Shown here: piece by piece, positions 44,850 to 52,977 of the stretch
Layout of the letters: the number at the start of each line of letters is the position of its first letter
Position numbering within the stretch: position 1 is the first letter of the stretch
DNA from: JAAYJG01 sp964450305
GTDB lineage: Bacteria; Bacillota; Clostridia; DSM-8532
Assembly (NCBI GenBank): GCA_964450305.1
Contig: CAYVFB010000009.1
Location: 1 to 64,000, forward strand
Length of the DNA: 64,000 nucleotides
Direction of reading: 5' to 3'
Translations under genes and position numbers: made by a program
Notes under the pieces: model-generated
The model's input: the letters and a program-made list of their open reading frames with translations, nothing else
The model's database searches: none
What the model was told of the DNA's origin: nothing

Positions 44850-45377
44850 TTGAAGCGAGTATCCAGGCTTACCGTAAGTGTTTTATCCATTGTTTTATTG
44901 ATCGCGCTTGATCAGATTACGAAGAAAATTGCCCAGGCCTCATTAATGGGCAAAGGAACCATACCGGTCATTGATGATTTTTTTATGTTGGTTTATGCGA
45001 CGAACCGCGGAGGTTTCCTTTCCTTTGGAAGCAGTGCGGGCGGCTTATTATGGTGGATGTTTTTTGTCGTGCTCCCCCTGGTGGTTTTAATCGCATTCTC
45101 TGTTTATGTTGTCACGAAAAAGAAAGACGACTGGTTTTATCTGTCCTTCTGGATCTTTGTGATCAGCGGCGGTGTTGGTAACCTGTTAGACAGAATCTTT
45201 TATGGTGAAGTGATCGATTTCATGCACATGAATTTCGGCATTTTCCAAACGGGTGTGTTTAATGTTGCAGATTTATATTTGAATGTTTTCGCGTTGCTGG
45301 TGGTACTGATCTACCTGATACGCTTCAAAAAAGAAGAAACCGCAACAGAGGAAAAACAACAGCCCGAAGAAGAATAG
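44850..45377 (+). CDS. lspA: Lipoprotein signal peptidase II
   Basis: 175 residues if the TTG at 44850 is used (GGTG six bases upstream); ATG at 44844 and GTG at 44841 are in frame but too close to that site. Four membrane segments are visible. The aspartyl-protease pair lies in GNLLDRIFYGEVIDF and FNVADLYLNV, the two family signatures. The usual NxGAAFG region is replaced by TNRGGFLSFGSS, a divergence noted in some clostridial paralogues. The enzyme trims prolipoproteins such as the GH9, amylase and MalE-type lipoproteins encoded nearby. The acidic C-terminus (EEKQQPEEE) is cytoplasmic. Confidence 0.88.
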   Translation: MKRVSRLTVSVLSIVLLIALDQITKKIAQASLMGKGTIPVIDDFFMLVYATNRGGFLSFGSSAGGLLWWMFFVVLPLVVLIAFSVYVVTKKKDDWFYLSFWIFVISGGVGNLLDRIFYGEVIDFMHMNFGIFQTGVFNVADLYLNVFALLVVLIYLIRFKKEETATEEKQQPEEE

Positions 45378-45379
45378 AC

Positions 45380-45587
45380 GTTACTCCTGTGAAACCTGCC
45401 AAGGTTTCGTGTCGTATGGCGACAATTGGGTCGTGGAGGACTGTTCACACCCCATTAATAAGTTCATAAGTAGCTTCAGAGGTATGTGCTTTATCTGAGC
45501 GCAGCGAAGGATCTTGTCAGGAGTAATGCAAGATCCTTCACTTCGTTCAGGATGACAGGCTACGCCTGTTTAGCTGTGTACAGTAAC
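45380..45587 (+). repeat. MITE-like repeat family 1, full-length copy F
   Basis: Runs from GTTACTCCTGTGAAACCTGC to GCTGTGTACAGTAAC, so both ends carry GTTACT-type inverted termini. Inside are CGTGTCGTATGGCGAC, TTCATAAGTAGCTTC, and the palindromic core TCTGAGCGCAGCGAAGGATC ... GATCCTTCACTTCGTTCAGG. No open frame. About 208 bp. Confidence 0.8.
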
Positions 45588-45827
45588 AAATAGCCTGATC
45601 CCCGCACATGGCTGGTTTGGGATGACTTGCAAACTTTATTACAAATCATTATAATTTATATATATTGCAAATTAGAAAGGTTGATTCTTATGACCTACCG
45701 TTACAGGTTCAGATGATAACTGACGGTAGTTTCAATTATACCCTCTGGCTGTAAATGCTCTGCGTTAGCCCGAGGTCCTCCTTTGTTTCTTTTACCTGAA
45801 AAGTAAAAGAAGCGAGGAGTGAAATAA

Positions 45828-46012
45828 TTGAAATGCCTGAAAGGTAAAGTGATTCAAGAAATCAATCGTGATGATTTTCATCATATGATCAAGGACTATA
45901 CCCATATCGTAATGGATATCGGTACGGGTGAAGGGGAGTTTATATACGGGCAAGCCAGGAAAAATCCAGGAACCCTGTATATAGGTCTGGATTCCTGTGC
46001 CGAAATGATGGC
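45828..46012 (+). pseudogene. Truncated KamB/NpmA-like 16S rRNA A1408 methyltransferase
   Basis: A TTG start with GAGGAG upstream opens a reading frame whose first ~60 residues (KGKVIQEINRDDFHHMIKDY, IVMDIGTGEGEFIYGQA, PGTLYIGLDSCAEMM) match the N-terminus of the KamB/NpmA family, including the SAM motif DxGTGxG and the IYK-like region. After the expected ...GIDP.xENL position the similarity stops, and the frame runs on only as the complement of the next gene. About 140 residues of the normal ~215 are missing, so it cannot be functional. The full family methylates A1408 of 16S rRNA and gives aminoglycoside resistance; that activity is family knowledge. Confidence 0.6.
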
Positions 46013-46028
46013 ATTCCCATGTAATTCT

Positions 46029-46826
46029 CTATACCCATTCGCACCCATGCAGCTGAATGAACCGTATCTCATCCTGGTAATGAGCAAGATGACCCTCGTT
46101 GATCATTTTGATAAACGCTTCTTCACCAGCAGCCGCTTTCCCGGTTAAGGTATCACACATCGCTTCCAGGCGCAGAATCACCTGATGAATCAAGTCCGTT
46201 GGTTGATCCATCCCATAGGCTTTGAAGAAGGTCGAAATCCTTTTTCTGCGTTCATCCGCATGCTTTTTTGAATGGTAGTCAATAAGCGAATCGGAGCACG
46301 GGTCATAGACAAGCCTGCCCAAAGGCACAAAAGTATACAGGGTATATGCGATATCCCATATGCGCGGGCCGGGGCAGGCGGTGTCAAAATCGATGAGCCC
46401 CCTCAACTGACCCTCTGAGAAAACCACATTGTACGGAGCACAATCATTATGACAGATGACCTCTGCCGGTAGGGTTCCCGGATAAGTCAGCATCCATTGT
46501 TCGTTACTTTCATACCTGAAGAAGGCTGTAATGTCATGAAGTTTTCGAAGCATTACGGCTACATCTGTCAGGATGTCATCGTGAAGCATATGGGGTTTTA
46601 CCCGCGGAAAGTCCACCGCAGTTTCACCAGGAATGAAGGACAGTATTTCACGGTTGTTTTCATCGATCCCGTAAAACTTCGGAGCATATTCGAAATTGTG
46701 TTGTTTCAGATGCTCCAGTAACCTGTGGATCGTAGGGCTCCAGCTCTTTAGGGAACGCCTGACGGTTTCCCCCACCTGAATCACTTCGTTTAAATTACCG
46801 CCTTGTAATACAACATGATCTTCCAA
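46029..46826 (-). CDS. APH/choline-kinase-like phosphotransferase
   Basis: 265 residues starting at TTG 46826, with GGAGG upstream. The kinase core has the Brenner-type catalytic loop VICHNDCAPYNVVF (HxDxxxxN) and the metal-binding IDFDTACPGPRIWDIAYTLY (IDFD). The N-terminal half has the ATP-lobe phrase ILSFIPGETAVDF. Family members phosphorylate aminoglycosides, choline, homoserine or other small alcohols. Many chromosomal members confer no resistance. Tail-to-tail with the KamB-like remnant (17 bp apart). Confidence 0.78.
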   Translation of the reverse strand: MEDHVVLQGGNLNEVIQVGETVRRSLKSWSPTIHRLLEHLKQHNFEYAPKFYGIDENNREILSFIPGETAVDFPRVKPHMLHDDILTDVAVMLRKLHDITAFFRYESNEQWMLTYPGTLPAEVICHNDCAPYNVVFSEGQLRGLIDFDTACPGPRIWDIAYTLYTFVPLGRLVYDPCSDSLIDYHSKKHADERRKRISTFFKAYGMDQPTDLIHQVILRLEAMCDTLTGKAAAGEEAFIKMINEGHLAHYQDEIRFIQLHGCEWV

Positions 46827-46952
46827 TTCAACATCCTCCGCAATGTAATGAGTATCCGTACCAGGCTATGGATATCGTATCTTGTTGACAGAATGTCGTC
46901 AAGCGAAAGCAATTCTGGGCTTTAGTTTCATGTGTCCAGTTACTGAAGCAGT

Positions 46953-47177
46953 GTTACATCTGTGAAACCTGCCTGGGTTTCGTGTCGTTCGGCGACACCT
47001 GGTGCAGGGGGACTGTTCATCCTCCCCTTCAATTTGTTCATAAGTTGCTGCATAGATATCTGTTTTATTCTGAGTGCAGCGATGCCATCCTGAGTACAGC
47101 GAAGGATCTTGTCAGGCGTTATGCGAGCTCATTCACTTCATTCAACAGGCTGCGCCTGCTTACCTGTGAACAGTAAC
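46953..47177 (+). repeat. MITE-like repeat family 1, full-length copy G
   Basis: Runs GTTACATCTGTGAAACCTGC to ACCTGTGAACAGTAAC; GTGTCGTTCGGCGACACC, TTCATAAGTTGCTGC and CAGCGAAGGATCTTGTCAGG match copy F. GCAGTGTTAC occurs at the left border (46948-46957) and again at 47181-47190, possibly a target-site duplication. Confidence 0.8.
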
Positions 47178-47216
47178 GATGCAGTGTTACTATTGTGCAA
47201 AAGTGTTCAAAATGAA

Positions 47217-47245
47217 TTGAAAAAGTCATGGCCATTCCATATAAT
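47217..47245 (+). promoter_or_regulatory. Promoter of the GH9 gene
   Basis: TTGAAA (47217-47222), 17-bp spacer, TATAAT (47240-47245): near-consensus. The leader to the ATG at 47318 is about 66 nt. It lies 40 bp after repeat copy G. Confidence 0.75.
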
Positions 47246-47317
47246 AGACTGTGTGCGGTATTCATTGCAGAGCCTGTGAAATACAGCACAACCACAGATA
47301 GAAGAGGGGGAAATTGT

Positions 47318-49606
47318 ATGAAAAAGTTTTGGGCATTATTGTTGATCCTTTGCCTGGTTTTTACCACACTGACTGCCTGTAATAAAAATAAAAAGAATAA
47401 GCAGCAGCCTACAGCAGGGCAACCCACAACAGCAGCAACCGCAGCTCCGACCAAAGCACCTGAACCCACGAAGGAAGCGAAACCCACAGAACCGCCAACG
47501 GTTTCTGAGGAAGAAGAAAGAGGCAATCTGATGCCGGGAGGATATTTTAACGAGCTCAGCCCCAAATGGGGAACTTACACGGAATCCGGCGGCGACGGCA
47601 AAATCGCCTTAAATGCCAAAGGTCAGCTGGAAGCGACAATCAACAGCACCGGAAGTGTGAAGCATGCGGTACAGGTATATTGTGATGGTTTTAAAGTACT
47701 TCAGAACGCCGTATACAAGGTGGCATTTGATATCAGTTCCACTGCGGCCAGAACCATGGAATGGCGTGTTCAGCTGAATGGCGGGGATTATCATGCTTAT
47801 GCCACCGAGGAGAACATCGCCGTCACTACAGAAACCATGCATTATGAAAATACCTTTACCATGACGGAAGCTTCAGACCCTGCACCCAGGTTCTGCTTGA
47901 ATTTAGGGTTCCACGAAGCCGATGGCAAGCTTCCTGCGCATACTGTAACCATTGACAATGTGGAGCTGATCCTGCTGGATGCTTCCAAGGCGGAAGCCTC
48001 CAATACCGAAGATGTACGGCCTTCCATTAACATTAATCAGGTTGGTTATCGTACGGACGACACGAAAACAGCTATATTCAGGGATAGCAGCCTTGATTCC
48101 ACCTTTGAAGTGGTTGATGTAAAGACGGGCAAAGCTGTTTTCTCCGGTTCAGCAGCCGGTTCAGTAAATACTCCAAGTGCGGGTGAAACCGTAGCTTATG
48201 GTGATTTTTCCAAAGTAACCGCACCTGGTACCTATAAAATTGTTGCTGCAAACAGCGGCGAATCCTTTGAGTTCACGATCGCAGACAAGCCCTATGATAA
48301 AGCTTTTACAGATGTCCTAAAGATGCTGTACCTGATGCGCTGCGGAAGCAAGTTGGATAGTAAAACAGCAGGAGATTTTGCACATGAAGCCTGTCATACG
48401 CAACCAGCAACGATTTATGGCACAAACAAAACAAAGGATGTTTCCGGCGGATGGCATGACGCCGGGGATTATGGACGTTATGTTGTTCCCGGGGTAAAGG
48501 CAGCTGCAGACCTGCTGCTTGCTTATGAAGATTACAGCAGTGTCTTCAACGATAAGCTGGGAATCCCTGAAAGCGGCAATGGTGTTCCGGATGTTCTGGA
48601 TGAAGCCAGATATGAGCTGGAATGGCTGTTCAAGATGCAGGATGAAGCATCAGGCGGTGTTTACCATAAGGTTACAGGCTTAAACTTTGATGGAATGGTA
48701 ATGCCTGAACAGACAACAGCCGACCTGTTTATTATGCCCATTTCCAATGCAGCAACGGGTTCTTTCGCATCTGTGATGGCGATGGCAGCAAGAATTTACG
48801 AGCCCTTTGACGCCTCCTTTGCAGAAGAGTGTCTGCTGGCAGCGAAAACCGCCCTTTCCTACCTGGAAAGCAATCCAAACAAGAGCGGCTTTAAAAACCC
48901 AAAGGATGTATCCACAGGCGAATATGGTGATGAAAATTCATCGGACGAGGTTTTTTGGGCTTTAAGCGAGCTGTATAAAACGACCGGCGACTCCAGCTAT
49001 CATGATAAACTGAAAGCATTGGATATGGCATCCCTGGATAACGGCTTGGGCTGGAATGCAGTTTCAATATATGGTTGTTATGCATACCTCACTTCCGAAA
49101 AAAACGATGCGACCCTGAAAAGCAAGATTCAGGATAAATTCAATGCATACCTTGCTTCTGTAGAAAAAAACATTCAGGCAGACGGGTATTTTTCTTCCAT
49201 GGGGGATGTATATCCATGGGGAAGCAACATGACACTGGCCAACAATGGAATGGTCCTGTTAATGGCAGGCAGGTTTTCCGAGAATAAAGATGATCTGGCA
49301 AAGAAGCAAATGGATTATCTGCTTGGTGCCAATTCCACTTCATACTGCTTTGTTACAGGCCATGGAACTCTGACACCAAGCGGTACGCACCACCGCCCCT
49401 CCATTGTCCATGGAACTACCATGAAGGGCATGCTGGTGGGAGGCGCAAACTCCAACCTGGAAGATCCCTATGCCCAGAATGTCCTGGAGGGTAAGCCTCC
49501 GGCGAAGTGTTATGTTGATAACGTACAAAGCTACTCCTGCAACGAGATAACGATATACTGGAATTCTCCGCTGGTGTATCTGATGGCAGGTCTGCTGTCT
49601 GAATAG
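47318..49606 (+). CDS. Membrane-anchored endoglucanase, GH9 lipoprotein
   Basis: 762 residues. ATG at 47318 with GAGGGGG; lipobox TTLTAC makes Cys21 the acylated residue, followed by a Pro/Thr/Lys linker (TKAPEPTKEAKPTEPPT). A CBM4_9-type module spans ~65-230, a CelD-type Ig domain ~240-335 (SININQVGYRTDD), and the GH9 (alpha/alpha)6 barrel follows. Catalytic Asp381 and Asp384 lie in GGWHDAGDYGRY; the acid Glu743 lies in SCNEITIYW; GTHHRPSIVHG carries the conserved His. It hydrolyses beta-1,4-glucan such as cellulose or xyloglucan backbone. Lipid anchoring is unusual among clostridial GH9 enzymes, which are mostly secreted or dockerin-borne; it puts cleavage next to the membrane uptake systems. 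Confidence 0.92.
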   Translation: MKKFWALLLILCLVFTTLTACNKNKKNKQQPTAGQPTTAATAAPTKAPEPTKEAKPTEPPTVSEEEERGNLMPGGYFNELSPKWGTYTESGGDGKIALNAKGQLEATINSTGSVKHAVQVYCDGFKVLQNAVYKVAFDISSTAARTMEWRVQLNGGDYHAYATEENIAVTTETMHYENTFTMTEASDPAPRFCLNLGFHEADGKLPAHTVTIDNVELILLDASKAEASNTEDVRPSININQVGYRTDDTKTAIFRDSSLDSTFEVVDVKTGKAVFSGSAAGSVNTPSAGETVAYGDFSKVTAPGTYKIVAANSGESFEFTIADKPYDKAFTDVLKMLYLMRCGSKLDSKTAGDFAHEACHTQPATIYGTNKTKDVSGGWHDAGDYGRYVVPGVKAAADLLLAYEDYSSVFNDKLGIPESGNGVPDVLDEARYELEWLFKMQDEASGGVYHKVTGLNFDGMVMPEQTTADLFIMPISNAATGSFASVMAMAARIYEPFDASFAEECLLAAKTALSYLESNPNKSGFKNPKDVSTGEYGDENSSDEVFWALSELYKTTGDSSYHDKLKALDMASLDNGLGWNAVSIYGCYAYLTSEKNDATLKSKIQDKFNAYLASVEKNIQADGYFSSMGDVYPWGSNMTLANNGMVLLMAGRFSENKDDLAKKQMDYLLGANSTSYCFVTGHGTLTPSGTHHRPSIVHGTTMKGMLVGGANSNLEDPYAQNVLEGKPPAKCYVDNVQSYSCNEITIYWNSPLVYLMAGLLSE

Positions 49607-49623
49607 TAAAATTGAATCGTTTA

Positions 49624-49658
49624 AAAGAGCTGCCCTCAGAGGCAGCTCTTTATCTTAT
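49624..49658. terminator. Terminator after the GH9 gene
   Basis: AAGAGCTGCC (49625-49634) pairs with GGCAGCTCTT (49641-49650), then TTATCTTATT. An upstream A-run means it could also work on the minus strand for the serine-hydrolase gene. Confidence 0.75.
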
Positions 49659-49760
49659 TATCGAATACTTCTCTTTCCCTTATTGTGTTCCATGAAGCGG
49701 TTTAGTCAGAATGATGATTTTTTGTAAAGCTTCGATATGTGGCTTCCAGTTCCAAACCCC

Positions 49761-50738
49761 TTATCGAATGCTGTCATATATTTTATAGTGAAGGCTTTCC
49801 ACATCATAATCTACATTACATAATATTGTTATCATCATTTGCTTGTCTAAATCAAAAGAGGTCATAAAATTAACCCCGGGATCACAACCCTGAAAAGAAG
49901 GAATCTTACCATTTAGCAGCCAGACTCCGTAGCCATAGCATCCTTCTGCAACCTGCGGAGTAAACATTTGCTTCAGTAGCTCACCGCTGATCAATTTGCC
50001 GGATACCAATGCGGCCCAAAATTTCTCAACGTCAGGGGCTGTGGTAAATGCACCTCCTGCCCCGCTTCCTTTTGCATCAATGGAAAAGATATTTGTGCGA
50101 TATTCATTCCTTTCCCCGTCATAAATATAAGAAAATGCACATTTTGCAGGCAATCTGTCCAGTTCATAATAACCGGTATCTGCCATCCCACATGGACGGA
50201 AGATGGTTTCCTGAAGATACACATCGAAGGGTTTACCTGTTATTTCCTCAATGATCAATCCGAGAACAACGTAACCCGTGTTGTTATATTGAAATCTTTC
50301 ACCTTTTGGATACATCATCGGTTTATCGATGAACAGAGGAATCAGGTCTGATGATGTTCTGATACGATAATTCGGTATATTGATCCACAGCTCCTCATAA
50401 TCCTCCATCACAGATTCGTCAAAATAATCCGGTATCCCTGAAGTATGGTTCAGAAGCTGCTTTACCGTGATCCCCGAATCGATCTGTTCTAAATTGAATT
50501 TCAGGATTTCTCCGATTGTTGAATCAAAGCTGATGAGCTTTTTTTCAATTAAGCCCAATATCGCGGTTGCAACAAACACCTTCGCCGCTGAAGCTGTACC
50601 AAATTTTGTGTCTGTTTTGTTTGGGATTTCATTGGCCTTGTCGGCATATCCATATGCACCCTGAAACAGACTTTTTCCGCTTTGAATGATTGAGATTACT
50701 CCACTAAAATCATTTTCGATCAAATCATTGATGTTCAT
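49761..50738 (-). CDS. Beta-lactamase-family serine hydrolase (class C / esterase-like)
   Basis: 325 residues from the ATG at 50738 (GGAGG upstream). Catalytic SxxK is SAAK (Ser50, Lys53), followed by the tyrosine motif YNN within FQYNNTGYVVLG. The third KTG-like motif is not clearly seen. No signal peptide, so it acts in the cytoplasm, which fits an esterase, peptidase or D-aminopeptidase-like enzyme rather than a secreted beta-lactamase. Monocistronic or last in a loose minus-strand group. Substrate unknown. Confidence 0.8.
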   Translation of the reverse strand: MNINDLIENDFSGVISIIQSGKSLFQGAYGYADKANEIPNKTDTKFGTASAAKVFVATAILGLIEKKLISFDSTIGEILKFNLEQIDSGITVKQLLNHTSGIPDYFDESVMEDYEELWINIPNYRIRTSSDLIPLFIDKPMMYPKGERFQYNNTGYVVLGLIIEEITGKPFDVYLQETIFRPCGMADTGYYELDRLPAKCAFSYIYDGERNEYRTNIFSIDAKGSGAGGAFTTAPDVEKFWAALVSGKLISGELLKQMFTPQVAEGCYGYGVWLLNGKIPSFQGCDPGVNFMTSFDLDKQMMITILCNVDYDVESLHYKIYDSIR

Positions 50739-50792
50739 TTTTCCTCCACACAAAGGTTTTCTTTCGGTTTTTATTTCAAATATTAAGCGATC

Positions 50793-51368
50793 TTAAGTCT
50801 TTGCTAACTCCTTATACACAAAACAATCCGTGGTATGATCATTGACCATACCGATAGCTTGCATAAACGAATAAATAATGGTCGATCCGACAAACTTAAA
50901 GCCCATTTTTCTCAGGTCTTTGCTGATCTTATCGGAAAGCAGCGTGCTGACGGGCATATCATCGTGCTGCGACCAGTGGCCTGTGATAGGAGTGTAGTTT
51001 ACATATCCCCATAAGAACTTATCGAAGCTCCCGTATTCTTCCGCAACCTTTAAAAACAGCCTGGCATTATTAACAGCAGCATGAATTTTCAAACGGTTTC
51101 TGATTATTTTTTCGTTTGTCATGAGCTGCTGGATCTTAGCATCATCATATAGGGCCACCTTTTTGGGGTCAAACCCATCAAAAGCCAATCTGAATGCTTC
51201 TCTCTTATTCAATACCGTTATCCATGCAAGCCCTGCCTGCATGCCTTCCAGAATAAGCATTTCAAACAGCTTCACATCATCATGTACAGGCCGTCCCCAT
51301 TCGTTGTCATGATAGTCTATGTATATGGGGATATCTCCCGCCCATTTGCATCTTGTTTTTTCAGTCAT
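50793..51368 (-). CDS. tag: DNA-3-methyladenine glycosylase I
   Basis: 191 residues. Base-excision repair enzyme that removes 3-methyladenine from alkylated DNA. The family pattern is clear: N-terminal RCKWAG, IDYHDNEWGRPVHDDVKLFE (zinc and base-binding residues), LEGMQAGLAWITVLNKREAF, the helix-hairpin-helix region, and C-terminal VNDHTTDCFVYKEL with conserved His/Cys. Thirteen bp upstream ends the GNAT gene, so the two are probably co-transcribed. GAGGTG precedes the ATG. Confidence 0.93.
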   Translation of the reverse strand: MTEKTRCKWAGDIPIYIDYHDNEWGRPVHDDVKLFEMLILEGMQAGLAWITVLNKREAFRLAFDGFDPKKVALYDDAKIQQLMTNEKIIRNRLKIHAAVNNARLFLKVAEEYGSFDKFLWGYVNYTPITGHWSQHDDMPVSTLLSDKISKDLRKMGFKFVGSTIIYSFMQAIGMVNDHTTDCFVYKELAKT

Positions 51369-51381
51369 AAAGCACCTCGTA

Positions 51382-51801
51382 TCACAGCTGTTTCATCATG
51401 AACATTTCCATCGTTTCAACATAGGGAGGGAAGTCTTTAATCAGACAGCCACAATCCTTGTAACCCAGTTTACGATAGAAGTGCTGTGATGTTTCTTCAA
51501 CCATCGTTGATGTCATTGCAATTTGATGTCCCAGTTTACGCATTTCATTTTCCCAGTGAAGCATCGCTTTCGTTCCAAAGCCCTTGCCCTGGTAAGGTTG
51601 TTCAAAATGAATCATGTTAAGAAACGGAATCAGATCCCAAAACAGATTGTAACGCATGATGCCAACCGGACGATCATCATCTTTGATGATGTAGCACCGT
51701 TTATCCCTGATTTTTAAAGATAGCTCTTCATCACTGATGTATTCATCCAGTGTGCGCCAAAAGGCGCGATCCTGTTCAGTTGCATAATCAATCGAGAACA
51801 T
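51382..51801 (-). CDS. GNAT-family N-acetyltransferase
   Basis: 139 residues from the ATG at 51801, with GGAGGG upstream. The acetyl-CoA P-loop region is HFEQPYQGKGFGTKAMLHWE, with the conserved Q/RxxGxG/A pattern; the C-terminal ETSQHFYRKLGYKDCG is the GNAT end motif. The N-terminal half varies and the substrate is not evident. Adjacent to tag, so a stress or DNA-damage context is possible but unproven. Confidence 0.85.
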   Translation of the reverse strand: MFSIDYATEQDRAFWRTLDEYISDEELSLKIRDKRCYIIKDDDRPVGIMRYNLFWDLIPFLNMIHFEQPYQGKGFGTKAMLHWENEMRKLGHQIAMTSTMVEETSQHFYRKLGYKDCGCLIKDFPPYVETMEMFMMKQL

Positions 51802-51890
51802 TTTCTGACCCTCCATATTGATAATCATTTTTTTCAGTAAAAAGCAGGAGACCTCACCCTGCGAAGTGTGGCAGGCTAACCTTTACCAAG

Positions 51891-52670
51891 TTATATGATA
51901 AACCCCGGTTCGCCTTTAACATCATTTATGATTGCATCTGCTTGCTTCAACTGTTCTTCATTCCCGGAAACAGCAATCCAGCAACTTCCCTCCGCTCCGC
52001 AGACTCCTCCGCCGGCAACAAGTTCTGCTTCAGCACCGGTTAAAATATGAATGGCTTCCAGCTCAGTGAGGATATTTCCGCAGACCGGGAAATACCTGAA
52101 CCCCTTTGCACCCGGTGAATTCAGTCTTCTGGCAATATCATTGATATCCCCATCTATTCTTTTTTCCAGGCCAATGGGCAAATACAGTTCAACTCTTCTT
52201 CCCATAACTGCCTGGAGAGTAGTAATGATGGTACCTGCCTTTGGATGGCCGATATAAATAGCTGCCTGTTTGCTTTTTAAATTAACCGCGTTAGCGCCTT
52301 TTACGATGATATCGCCTTCCTGCAAACTATCGGCAACATCAGAAATCGTCTTTCCGGGTTCCCATTTCCCATGAACAATGACTACGTCCCCAGGGAACTC
52401 ATCGTCACCATTCAAGCGGCCAGTATCTGAGATAACATACTTTGGAGGTAAAGATATCCCTCTGAAAAACCGATTCCTGGAGAAATCTGAATCCTGACTT
52501 TTTTTCTTGAATATTTCCTCAACAATATATCCATTGGTTGTGCCTGCAATAACCACAATCGTTCTGTTCTCCAGGGCTGAAGCTACGGATGGAATGCGTA
52601 AAAAAGATTTTGCAATTAACCTTTTTCCTGCGGCTGGTGATAAAAAATACTGTTTGATCCCCTTATCCAT
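51891..52670 (-). CDS. Conserved protein of unknown function
   Basis: 259 residues from the ATG at 52670, with GGGAGG upstream. I do not recognise the family. Visible features: no signal peptide or membrane segment; an N-terminal TIVVIAGTTNGYIVEEI that resembles a small Rossmann or GTN loop; a central GDIIVKGANAVNLKSKQAAI; and a C-terminal glycine-rich stretch AELVAGGGVCGAEGSCWIAV with two cysteines. It lies 90 bp upstream of the GNAT gene on the same strand. Metabolic enzyme or nucleotide-binding roles are both speculative. Confidence 0.75.
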   Translation of the reverse strand: MDKGIKQYFLSPAAGKRLIAKSFLRIPSVASALENRTIVVIAGTTNGYIVEEIFKKKSQDSDFSRNRFFRGISLPPKYVISDTGRLNGDDEFPGDVVIVHGKWEPGKTISDVADSLQEGDIIVKGANAVNLKSKQAAIYIGHPKAGTIITTLQAVMGRRVELYLPIGLEKRIDGDINDIARRLNSPGAKGFRYFPVCGNILTELEAIHILTGAEAELVAGGGVCGAEGSCWIAVSGNEEQLKQADAIINDVKGEPGFII

Positions 52671-52875
52671 TGATTCTCCTCCCTTGATACATTTTGTGAG
52701 GTTCAGTTGCAGCTGAACCCCAGCATCGAACAAGCCTTTTTAGCTTTACTGAAGCCTGTTCATATTCCTGGTCTCTTAACAATGAATTATATCATATATT
52801 TCCTTCGGGTATATTGAAAATTTCTATGCAGGAGTTGGATATGGCAAGGCTTCTGATGGCCTCATTAAATTTGTG

Positions 52876-52938
52876 TTGACAAAGAAAATGGCAGGTATTA
52901 TAATCAAATTGTACATATGGTAACGTTACCGGTAACGT
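52876..52938 (+). promoter_or_regulatory. Promoter and LacI-type operator of the maltodextrin regulator
   Basis: TTGACA (52876-52881), 17-bp spacer, TATAAT (52899-52904): full consensus. Downstream, GGTAACGTTACC (52919-52930) and ACGTTACCGGTAACGT (52923-52938) form overlapping perfect palindromes with the central CG usual for LacI operators. The position just after the start point suggests autorepression by roadblock. Confidence 0.75.
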
Positions 52939-52977
52939 TTTCATTATGTATTATGTCCAAAAAAGGAGGCAAACCGA

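Noticed and set aside
46013..46148. C-terminal part of the frame starting at 45828
   Set aside because: It is the complement of the 3' end of the kinase gene; similarity to the methyltransferase family ends before it.
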